Assembly: GCA_934692625.1 (NCBI GenBank)
Contig: CAKUUC010000017.1
Location: 1-44,600 of the forward strand
Reading direction: 5' to 3'
DNA length: 44,600 bases
From: an uncultured Candidatus Melainabacteria bacterium
GTDB lineage: Bacteria; Cyanobacteriota; Vampirovibrionia; Gastranaerophilales; Gastranaerophilaceae
In this document: in pieces, positions 1 to 10,500 of the stretch
How the letters are laid out: each line of letters begins with the position of its first letter
Numbering within the stretch: the first letter of the stretch is position 1
Position numbers and translations under genes: made by a program
Notes under the pieces: model-generated
Databases searched by the model: none
The model's input: only the letters and a program-made list of their open reading frames with translations
What the model was told of the DNA's origin: nothing

Positions 1-356
1 TAGATGGGTCTAAAAATTTGATTCCTGTTAACAATTGGCCTACTCTTACTTTAAACAATGGAATGACAATAATATTTTCAAATGATAGAATCTGCGGTGG
101 GTATATGTTAACTCCAGGAAAACAAACTGCGTGTGGAATGGGTTCAGATGTTGTTGTCGATATAAATGGTTCAAATAGTGGTCCAAATACTGTTGGTAAA
201 GATGTTTTCGGGTTTACAACAGCGCTTGATGGTATTTATCCGGACGGGCTCAGTGGTAGTTATCACGATAATACTTGCGCGTTGGATAAATCAGGTCTTG
301 GTTGTACTTATAAAATTTTGCATGATAAGAATATGAAGTATTTAGAGAAAAAATAA
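1..356 (+). CDS. C-terminal fragment of a prepilin-like (type IV pilin / pseudopilin) protein, 5' end outside window
   Basis: The reading frame is open at the left edge (in frame from base 3) and ends with TAA at 354-356, so only about 117 C-terminal residues are visible. The apparent start at base 18 is only a TTG inside the open frame. The fragment is soluble, rich in Gly, Asn and Asp, and has four cysteines. Its segment VDINGSNSGPNTVGKDVFGF resembles the C-terminal globular part of prepilin-like proteins that are abundant in Gastranaerophilales genomes. The hydrophobic N-terminal helix and prepilin peptidase site that would confirm this lie upstream of the window. The assignment rests on general resemblance, not on a catalytic motif. 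No terminator hairpin is obvious after the stop. Confidence 0.55.
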   Translation, partial: DGSKNLIPVNNWPTLTLNNGMTIIFSNDRICGGYMLTPGKQTACGMGSDVVVDINGSNSGPNTVGKDVFGFTTALDGIYPDGLSGSYHDNTCALDKSGLGCTYKILHDKNMKYLEKK

Positions 357-472
357 GGGTAGAATCACAAGGTGGTATTGAAAAAGTAGAAATTTTAAGT
401 ATTTGCTTTTGTAAATTTATATTTACTTTAGTTAATATTTTGACAAAAAATATTTTGTTTTTTACTTACTTT

Positions 473-481
473 TGTTATAGT
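473..481 (+). promoter_or_regulatory. extended -10 promoter element for the kinase gene
   Basis: TGTTATAGT fits an extended -10 box (TGn followed by TATAGT). It would start transcription near base 488, about 40 bases upstream of the coding region. No -35 box at normal spacing is visible; a TTGACA at 440-445 is too far away. Confidence 0.35.
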
Positions 482-496
482 CTTTAGAAAGACTAT
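477..496. promoter_or_regulatory. 9-bp perfect inverted repeat overlapping the -10 box (possible operator)
   Basis: ATAGTCTTT and AAAGACTAT are perfect reverse complements separated by AG. The palindrome overlaps the putative -10 box and the start point, which is the usual place for a repressor site. It is not followed by a U-tract, so a terminator is unlikely. Confidence 0.35.
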
Positions 497-530
497 GAAT
501 GTAGTAAAAATTTAGAAGGTAATGCATTTT

Positions 531-1415
531 ATGATAGAACATGTACTTCAAACTCAAAAAGAAGAAAAAATTTTAAACCCTAAAAAAATGTATGTATCAA
601 CCCCATATAGCCGAGTTCAGGCAGTAGAGGACAGATTAAAAGTTATTTTTGAAGAAGAGTTAAGCTCAGATGGTTCTATTTTAATTAGTTATAATCCTTC
701 CATTATTTCTAAATTGGCAAAATATTTGTCCGGTCATATTTCAAAACCTGCATCAATAGGTATTGCCGGTGAAACCGCAAGTGGTAAGTCAACAATTACT
801 CTTGATATTATCGACACAATTAAATCATTTGCAACAGAGTTTGAAATTGATGATGCGGTTACAAGAGTTAATACGGATGATTACTATTATGACCGTTCTG
901 AGATGGTCAAGGCTGCAGGAAGTTTTTCTGAATTCGCTAAACATTACGATTTAGATGTTCCGCAAGCGTTGGAATTGGAGCTTATGAGCTCTCATATTAA
1001 ACAATTGTTGATGGGTAAAGCTGTTTACTTGCCAAAATATGACATGTCAGGTACAGCAATCAGATATGATAATTATACTTTAGCTAATCCTTCCAAAATT
1101 ATTATTTCGGAAGGATTATTTACGCTTACTGAAAAAATTAAAGATGCTTTTGATTTCAAAATTTACGTTGATGTGAGAAGTGAAGTTCAAAAAGAAAGAT
1201 TTTTTGTTAGAGCAGCAGAACGTGATTTGGGTGAATCTGCTAACGGAATTTACGAAAATGCTTCTAAAAAGGCTGAAATATATGTTAGACCTTGCAAATC
1301 AGAAGCAGATATTGTTTTGTCAGGTGAAGCTGTAAGAGCAAGATATAAAGCATTTTTGAACAAACTTATCGGGATTGTTCAACAAGAAAATTTTAAAAAT
1401 CGTTTAATTGTGTAG
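531..1415 (+). CDS. uridine kinase-like P-loop kinase (phosphoribulokinase/uridine kinase family)
   Basis: A 294-residue soluble protein with a clear Walker A motif, GETASGKST, near residues 80-88, preceded by a strand (SIGIAG) as in uridine/cytidine kinases and phosphoribulokinases. Downstream NTDDYYYDR and YDMSGTAIR resemble the acceptor-binding region, and ISEGLF resembles the Walker B-like strand of that family. The family transfers the ATP gamma-phosphate to uridine, pantothenate or ribulose-5-phosphate; the substrate here cannot be read from sequence. Unusual for uridine kinases (about 210 residues) are the ~75-residue N-terminal extension and the longer C-terminus. An in-frame ATG at 522 is only two bases from the AGAAGG ribosome site, while ATG 531 has 11 bases of spacing, so 531 is preferred. 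The gene stands alone, with its own extended -10 and palindrome. Confidence 0.7.
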   Translation: MIEHVLQTQKEEKILNPKKMYVSTPYSRVQAVEDRLKVIFEEELSSDGSILISYNPSIISKLAKYLSGHISKPASIGIAGETASGKSTITLDIIDTIKSFATEFEIDDAVTRVNTDDYYYDRSEMVKAAGSFSEFAKHYDLDVPQALELELMSSHIKQLLMGKAVYLPKYDMSGTAIRYDNYTLANPSKIIISEGLFTLTEKIKDAFDFKIYVDVRSEVQKERFFVRAAERDLGESANGIYENASKKAEIYVRPCKSEADIVLSGEAVRARYKAFLNKLIGIVQQENFKNRLIV

Positions 1416-1434
1416 TTTACATTAATTATGTAAA
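1416..1434. other. small inverted repeat after the kinase stop codon
   Basis: TTTACAT and ATGTAAA flank a 5-base loop immediately after the kinase stop. Only GTTTTG follows, so it is at best a weak terminator. Confidence 0.2.
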
Positions 1435-1448
1435 GTTTTGCAAATTTC

Positions 1449-1476
1449 TTGAATGTTCATGAAAGCATATTATAAT
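1449..1476 (+). promoter_or_regulatory. sigma-70-type promoter of the giant adhesin gene
   Basis: TTGAAT (1449-1454) and a consensus TATAAT (1471-1476) are separated by 16 bases. The predicted start near 1483 leaves a leader of about 40 bases with AAGGGA before the ATG at 1522. Confidence 0.55.
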
Positions 1477-1521
1477 GTCTAGTGAAGATGTGTATATGTA
1501 GAACAATTTAATCAAGGGAAT

Positions 1522-4500
1522 ATGCAGAGAAAGATTAGAAGATTATTGACTATAGCCGCATGTGCTACTTTATTAGGTGGTACAGCGGATTCTGTTCGTG
1601 CCGCAGACTCTCCGTCTATATACGGAACCCTTGTTGACGTTATTGCCGGTACTTTATATGCTAACGGTGTTGATGGCAGTACCGGTGCTGTATATGATAT
1701 TCATGACAATCCACAATGGTTTGCAGGTGGTAAAAATACTTTGTATATCCATGGCGCAGGTAATTTGATTGTCCATGATTATACTACATCTTCAGTTACT
1801 AATGGTTTATTGATTGCAACGGGCGGTTCTGTTACTGCGAATAACGGAACTCTTACGATTGCTGGAAACAGTTTTATTAGGCGTGATGTTACCCTCTCAG
1901 TGCTTCAAGATGCAACACTTGCCATAACCGGCGGTGAAGTCTTGATGAATTCAGGTGATACTTTAAATGGTAAATTAACCCTTTCGAGTGGTTTGTTAGA
2001 ATTTGATAATTTTAACAGAAACTCATCAACTACATCTTCAATTACGCAAACTGGCGGTACTATGACTATCACCGGTACCGGCATGGATTTTGCAAGCGAT
2101 AAAGATAGCATTACCGGTGGTACTGTAAATGTCGGGCAAAATGCGGCTTCCGGTTCACTTGATGTAAGTCATGGTTATGTTAGTTCAGGTGCAACTGTTA
2201 ATATTTTTGAGAATAGTTCGTTAAATGTTAAGGGTGGTAATGTTTCTTTAGATTCCGGTGACACTTGGCGTGGTGATGTTTCAATGTCAAGTGGAGAATT
2301 GAAACTTGACGGTGCTTCAAAAACATACAACGGAACTTACAAACAAACAGGTGGTGACCTTTTAGTTACCGGTGACTCTTTTGATTTAAACAATTCTGCT
2401 GATACTATTTCTGGTGGTGATGTTTATATCGGTGATGGCTCCAAAACTGGTACAATGTCTGTTACGGAAGGTACTATTGAATCAGGCGCCTTGATGAATG
2501 TTGGTGCAGGTAGTACGTTGAAGGTTTCCGGTGGTAATGTTAGCCTTGATAACAAAGATATTATTAACGGTAATCTGAATATTGATAATGGCACTTTGAA
2601 TTTGAATAACGTCGAAAAATCAATGTCTTCGTCATTTATCCAAAATGGTGGTACTACAAATGTTACAGGTGATAGTTTTGTATTGAATAATACAAATGAT
2701 GCTATCAATAACGGTAATTTGAATGTAGGTTCTGATTCCGGTTCAGGGTCTTTGACATTACGTGGTGGTTCTATTGCATCAGAAACTGATATTAACATTG
2801 CAAACGGTTCTACTATTGATGTCAAGAGTGGTTCAATGTCATTGGATTCGAATGACACTTGGGCTGGTAAGGTTACTGTTCAAGGTGGTACAGTAAATAT
2901 TAAAAATACTGATAAAACAGGTTCTTTAATCCAAAGTGACGGTACTATCAATATTACAGGCAATGTTTTTGATTTGAATAATTCAAGTGATAAACTTGAT
3001 GGCGGCACATTAAATATCGGAAATGGTACAACTTCTTCAACTTTACTTGTTTCAAAAGGTACAATTACCAAAAATGAAGATGTTGTTATTAATACTAATT
3101 CGAATTTGAATGTTACAGGTGGGGATGTAACTTTAGATTCTACTGACACTTGGAACGGACATGTTGGCATTTCAGATGGTAAATTAACCCTTGATGAAGC
3201 AACAAAATCTAAAGATGGTGTGTTCTCTCAAACCGGTGGTAGCACTACTATATTGGGCAGAACTTTTGATTTAAACAATGACCTTGATTATGTTGATAGT
3301 GGAAACTTCACTATCGGTAATGGTACATCTTCTTCAAAATTGACAATATCAGAAGGTGCTGTAGCAAGTGGTGCAAAGGTTAATTTAACAAAGAATGCAA
3401 CTGTTGATGTTACGGGTGGTGATTTTGTTCTTGATTCTGATGACACTTGGGCTGGTAATTTGTCAATTTCAGACGGTACGGTCAAATTAAACGGCATTTC
3501 TAAGGCACAAGAGGGTACTTTCACCCAAACAGGCGGTACTACAACAATTGCAGGTTCTGGGTTGGATTTTAACAATTCAGAAGACCTTGTAAGTGGTGGT
3601 TTGTTACAAATCGGTAACGGAACGGCGACAGATTTAACATTATCACAAGGTACAATTGCAAGCGGTGCAGATGTAAATATTAACAAAAATGCAACTGTTA
3701 ACGTAAACGGTGGTAATTTGTATTTGGATGCAAATGACACTTGGTATGGTGATGTAAATCTAAATAACGGCGGTTACATGAATATCAATGGTGCAAATAA
3801 AAATGCACTCGGTAAATTAGTTCAATCAGGCGGTAATTTAGATATTACTTCAAGTCGTTTTGATTTGAATAACGCAGGCGACAAGATTTCAGGCGGTACT
3901 TTGACTGTTGGTTCGTCATCAAATTCTACTATCTTAGAAGTTTCAGAAGGTTCTATTGATGAAAGCGCAAATGTAAAATTAACTTCAAATTCTTATATTG
4001 GTGTTACCGGAAACGGTAAAGTTACTTTAGATGCATCAGATACTTGGAACGGTGGAGTTGAAGTTAATGGTGGTAGTTTGGCATTAATCGGCATCAATAA
4101 TAAAAATGGCGTATTGTCACAATTCAAAGGTACTACAACTGTTACCGGAACTGGTTTGACATTAGATGATTCTAATGACCATATTTCAGGTGGTACATTT
4201 AATATTGGTGATGGCGGAACATTATCTGATGTTACCGTTTCGAAAGGTAAAATTACGGAAGATGCGACCGTAAATATTACAAATAATTCTACATTGACGG
4301 TAAAAGGCAGTGGTAATGTTGCATTGGGTAGTACAAGTACAATTGATGGTAATATTGATGTTGCGGGCGGTACATTTAGTGTTGATTCTGTTAAAAAATC
4401 TACTAACAGTAACTTTACTCAATCTGCAGGTGTTACAACTATTAAAGGTACTGGTTTTGACTTAAATAACTCAAAAGATAGTATCAGTGGTGGTACGTTT

Positions 4501-7500
4501 AATGTTGGTGACGGTACTGTAGCAAGTGAAGTTACGATTTCAAAAGGTATTATTCAATCAAGTGCTGTTACAAATATCAATTCAAACGGTAAGTTAAATA
4601 TTGCCGGTGGTACTGTCAGCCTTGGCAGTGATGATACGTATAACGGCGAAATCAACATGTCAAGCGGTATTCTTGATTTGAAATCTGTTACAAAGGGTGA
4701 AGATGGAGTCTTTAATCAAACTGGCGGTGTTACAACAATTACCGGAACTTCGTTCGGTTTAGATAATGCTTATGATAGTGTTACCGGTGGTACTTTGAAT
4801 GTTGGAAACGGTACGGTTGGAACAACCGTTAGTGTTGCGGGCGGTTCAATTACGTCTGCTGCAACAACTAATATTAATAGAAATGCCACATTAAATATTT
4901 CCGGTGTTGGTAATGTTGCGTTGGATAAATATGATAAAGTTGATGGTAATATTACTATGTCTGGCGGAATGTTGTCACTTGATAACGTTACTAAAAATGA
5001 ACAAGGTTCATTTATTCAGTCAGCAGGTTCAACAACTGTTACCGGTACAGGTTTTGATTTGAACAATTATCAGGATTCAATTACCGGTGGTTCATTGAAA
5101 ATTGGTGACGGTAACGTAAATTCTGATTTCACTATTTCAGAAGGTACTGTTGCAAAAGATGTTAGAATTGATTTATCTCAAAATGCAAGTTTGAATGTTG
5201 CAGGCGGAACTTTGGCATTCGATAACAAAGATAAATGGAACGGCGATATCAATATGAATGGCGGTTCATTGACTTTTGATAATATCGAAGATAAAAACGG
5301 TAAATTTACACAGAAAAAAGGTACAACAACCGTTATCGGAAAAGGTCTTGATTTGAACCAAACAGGAGATAACGTTAGTGGTGGTACGTTTAATATCGGT
5401 GACGGAAAAACTGCATCTGATTTGACTGTTTCAAAAGGTACAATCGGTGGCGATACAACTTTGAATTTGAATGAGTCTTCAAAATTGAAAATCACAGGTG
5501 GTAACGTTACATTTAACGAAGAAGGTTCAATCAATGGCGATATTAAGATTTCTGACGGTTCGTTAACTCTTGATAATATCGGTAAAAATGCAAATTCAAC
5601 ATTGACTGAAACTGGTGGAGTTATTACTGTTACCGGTGATAAATTCGATTTGAATAATGAAAACGATAAGATTTCTCATGGTTATTTCATTCTTGGTAAT
5701 GGTTCAGACGAATCTGAAATGAAGGTTTCAAAAGGTACTATTGGAAAAGATGCAACTACAATAATTTCTAAAAATAGTACAATGAACATTACAGGCGGTA
5801 ATGTATCACTCGACAAGGCAACTGATACTCTTGACGGTAACTTGAATATGTCAAGCGGTAAATTGAGCTTGGATTCAATGACCAAAAGTTCAGATAGTAC
5901 ATTCACTCAAACCGGTGGTGACACAAAAATCACAGGTAACGGTTTCTCATTGAATAACAAGAACGATAAGATTTCAGGCGGTACTGTTTCTGTTGGTGGT
6001 TCTGTTGCAGGAAGTTCATTGGGTATTGATGGCGGTACTATTTCAGGTTCGACAACAACTGTTACTGTAGATAACGGTAGTTCAATCGATATGAGTACCG
6101 GTTCAATTACAGATGGTGCAACTATAAGTTTCAGAGATAACAGTAGCTTTACTATGGACGAAGGTACAATCTCTGACAAAGCAACGATTGACCTTAAAGA
6201 TAATTCTAAAATGACAATGAACAAAGGTACGATAACTAATGATGCTACGGTTAATGTTACCAATTCAAGTTCAATGGATATTAAACAAGGTATAATTTCT
6301 GATGGTGCAACTATCAATGTTGATAGAGAAGGCGTTATCAGCATGGATAACGGAGCAATCAAGTCAGGCGCAACTTTGAATGTTTCTGATACCGGTATTT
6401 TCAACATGAAAAACGGTAATATTACGAAGAATTCTACAATTAACCTTGATGATAGAGCCGTTATGAACATGGATAACGGTATGGTTGATGAGGGTGCAAA
6501 TCTTAATTTGAATTCTCAAAGTAAATTGAACTTCAAAGGTGGAGAGATTACAAAAGATGCCAATGTTAATTTGACAGAACATGCTACAATCAATCAAACC
6601 GGCGGAAAATTAACAATGGATTCAAGTGACAATTATGCAGGTACTATCAACTTAGAAGCCGGAAGTCTTGCTCTTGTCGGAATTAAAAAATCTTCAACCG
6701 GTGTATTGAAACAAACCGGTGGTGAAACTCGTGTTACCGGTACAGGTTTTGACTTGAATAATACCGCAGATAGTATTACAGGCGGTTCTTTGATTGTTGG
6801 TGATGTTAATGACATTTCCAAAATGACAGTTTCAAACGGTACAATAACAAAAGATGCAGATGTAACTATTGTTAAAGATAGTACGTTGAATTTGAACGGT
6901 GGTAATTTAACACTTGACAGTAATGACAAACTTGAAGGTAATCTTGATGTTACTTTGGGTCGTTTGACTTTGGACAATGCAAGCAAGAGTCAATTCGGTA
7001 AATTCACTCAATCAGGCGGAGAAACATTTATTGAAGGTACCGGTTTTGATTTGAACAATGAAGATGATAATATTTCAGGTGGAAAAATTACAATCGGTGC
7101 AAATACTGCAAATAGTGATTTAACATTGTCAGAAGGTAAAATCTCAGGTTCTGCAAATGTTCGTGTGAAAAATAATAGTTCGTTGAATGTAAGCGGTGGT
7201 TCAATTGCTGACGGTGCAACAATCAAGGTTGAAGATTCTAGTGCTGTTAGTATGTCTGATGGTGAAATAACTAACAAGTCTAATTTGACATTCAAAGACA
7301 ATTCTAAAATGACTATGTCAGGCGGAGAAGTTTCTGATAATGCTTCATTGAATTTTGAAGATAATTCATCTTTCAATATGAATAATGGAACAATTAAAAA
7401 TAATGCCAAGGTTAACGTTACTGAAAATTCTTCCTTCACAATGGATAAAGGTAAATTAACTTCTAATGCGGAATTGAATGTTTCAAATGAAGGTTTGTTC

Positions 7501-10500
7501 AATATGAATGGTGGTATTGTTTCAGATGATGCGACTATCAATTTGGAACACGAGTCAACAATGAACATGGCTGGTGGTGTTATCAAGTCCGGTGCAACAT
7601 TGAATGTATCTGATACAAGTAGTGTTAATATGACAGATGGTAACATTACAAAGAATGCTACTGTTAATTTGGCTGATAGAGGTCAATTCAATATGAGTGG
7701 CGGAACATTCAATGATGGCGCGACTTTGAACATTGATGACCAAGGTGTATTTAATATCAGCGATGGTATTTTGGATTCAGATGCGACAATGGTAATCAGT
7801 GAACAAGGTAAAGTAAATCAATCAGGTGGTACAGTTAGACTTGACAAAAACGATACTTTTGCTGGTGATTACAATATGTCTGGCGGTAGTTTAGATTTAA
7901 TCGGTGTTACAAAGAAAGAAAGCGGTGAATTTAAACAAACCGGTGGAGATACCTTAATTACAGGTGAAACTTTCGATTTGAATAATTCTGCGGATAAGAT
8001 TACCGGCGGTTCATTGACTATCGGAACGGCAGATGATCCGTCATCTCTTACAATTTCAAAAGGTTCTGTAGGTTCTGATGTTACGACAAATCTTGTTAAA
8101 GACAGTACAATTTATGTTAAAGGTGGAAAACTTGCACTTGATAGCAATGACACAGTTAACGGTAATATCAAGATTTCTAAAGGTAATGTTAAATTAGATT
8201 CTGTAACAAAAGGTAAGTTTGGAACATTCACACAAACTGATGGCACAACAGAAATTACCGGTAAAGGTTTTGATTTGAATAATGAAGATGATATCATTTC
8301 CGGCGGCTTGGTTCGTGTTGGTGGAGAAGTTGCAGATAGTGAATTGAACATTTCAGAAGGTACAATTTCTTCAAGTGCTGTTGTCAAAGTTGATAACGGA
8401 AGTTCTGTAAATCTAAACGGAGGTAAAGTTACAAGTGGTGCTACCGTATCACTTAAAGATACTTCTAAATTTAATATGTCTAAAGGTGAAATCTCTGACA
8501 AAGCGCATTTGACATTTAATGATTCATCTCAAATGAATATGTCTAACGGAGATATTACTAATAATGCAATTTTAGATTTTAACGATAGTTCTCAAATGAC
8601 AATGACAGACGGAACAATCGATAAAAATTCTGTATTGAATTTCAAAGACGACAGCGGATTTACGATGTCTAGCGGTGAAATTACTGAAAATGCTCAAGTG
8701 AATTTGGAAGACAACGCTAAGATGAAAATGACTGATGGTGAAATCAGTTCCGGCGCTACTATTACTCTGAAAGATAAGAGTGATTTCCAAATGAATAGCA
8801 GTACAATTTCAGACAATGCTGTTGTTAATATGAACAACGAATCTACAATGACAGTTACTGATGGTAAGATTGCAACCGGTGCAACTGTAAATATGGACGA
8901 TTACAGTAAATTAACTATTGATGGCGGTGCAATTACTGATGAAGCGGTTGTTAATTTGAATGATAGAACTTCATTAACTTTGAATTCCGGTACTATCAGC
9001 GACGATGCAACTATCAACTTAAAAGATGCAAGTTCAATGAATATCGAAAACGAAGGTATTGTTGATGCCAGTGCAATTATAAATATCGGAAATCGTGCTA
9101 CCGTAAATCAAAATGGTGGTAAGATGACGTTGAATAATGGTGATACTTATAACGGCAAACTTAATATGGCTGGTGGTGACCTTATCATCAAAGATATTAG
9201 CAAGTCTGAATCAGGAGTATTCAATCAAACCGGTGGTACTACAACAATTCTTGATACTAAATTTGCAATGAATAATGAAGAGGATAGAGTTGCCGGCGGT
9301 ACATTGAATATCGGTACAGTTGCTGATCCTGCGACATTTACCGTTGCACGTGGTACTGTTTACAAAGATGCTTCTGTAAATGTTGAAAAAGGTAGCACAA
9401 TGGAGATTACCGGTGGTACTGTAATTTTAGATGGTGCAACTGATGACTTACGTGGTTCATTGGCAATGTCTAACGGTACATTAGTACTTGATTCAATGAC
9501 GAATAAACATGCCGAAGGTACATTCACTCAAACCGGTGGTACAACATTGGTTAAAGGTAACGGCTTTACTATGAATAATGATAATGACGTTATTTCAGGT
9601 GGTGTTGTAGGTATTGGTGGTGATACTGCAGGTAGTGATTTGACAATGGAAAAAGGTACTATCAAGGGTACTGATACTAAGATTTATATTGATAACGGTA
9701 GTAAACTTGATGTTGCTGGCGGTTATGTAACAGATGGTGCTCAAGTTGTTGCTTCTGATACAAGTTCAGTAACTGTTTCTGGTGGAATAGTTAATAATGA
9801 TGCAAAAATTTACTTGACTGATAATAGTACTTTAGATGTAACAGATGGTGATGTTGAATTGAGTGCTTATATCAATTTGGGTGAAAATGCTACATTGAAT
9901 CAATCAGGTGGTAAAGTTGCATTGTCAGGAACCAGTGATGTTGTTGCAGGTAGTATCAATCTTTCAGGTGGTGAATTGTCACTTACTGACGTAAACAAAA
10001 CTACTACTGATAATGTTACATACAATCAAACTGATGGTACTGCAAATCTGGAAAATTCTAAACTTGTTCTTGCAACTCCTGCAAGCAAGATTTCTGGTGG
10101 TGCCGTAACTCTTAAAAACAGTGTATTAGATGTAAATAATTCTTCTGAAAACAAATCTGACTTGTCAATGGAAGCAAGTGACTTTAAAGTTCGCAAGGGC
10201 AATTCTTACACAATAACCGGTGGTGATGTTGATAAAGAATCAACAATTACTGTTGAAAAGAATGCAACTTTGGGTATTGATGGTGAAGATGCCGTTGTTC
10301 GTCTTGACGGAAATAATGATGTTATCACAGGTAATTTAGTTGTTTCAAACGGTACTTTATATATTTCTGATGATTTGACAAAAGTTACAAATTCAGAAGG
10401 CAATTATATCCAAAATGGTGGTAATGTTACACTTGATGATTCTCGTTTGACACTCGAAACTTCAGGCAGCAAGATTGCATCTGGTAGTATGGCATTGAAA

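Larger units (their letters stand above)
2041..10440 (+). repeat. 22 tandem ~99-residue (about 294-300 bp) passenger modules
   Basis: QTGG-like module openings recur at near-constant spacing, for example near 2047, 2344, 2641, 2935, 3229, 3523 and 3820. Twenty-two can be counted up to about base 10,430. Copies diverge in sequence but keep the order QTGG, TTITG, FDLNN, ISGG, IGNG, SxGTI, ATVN, NVTGG, LDSxDTWNG. Spacing lengthens where the inner 20-residue unit is expanded. Confidence 0.85.
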
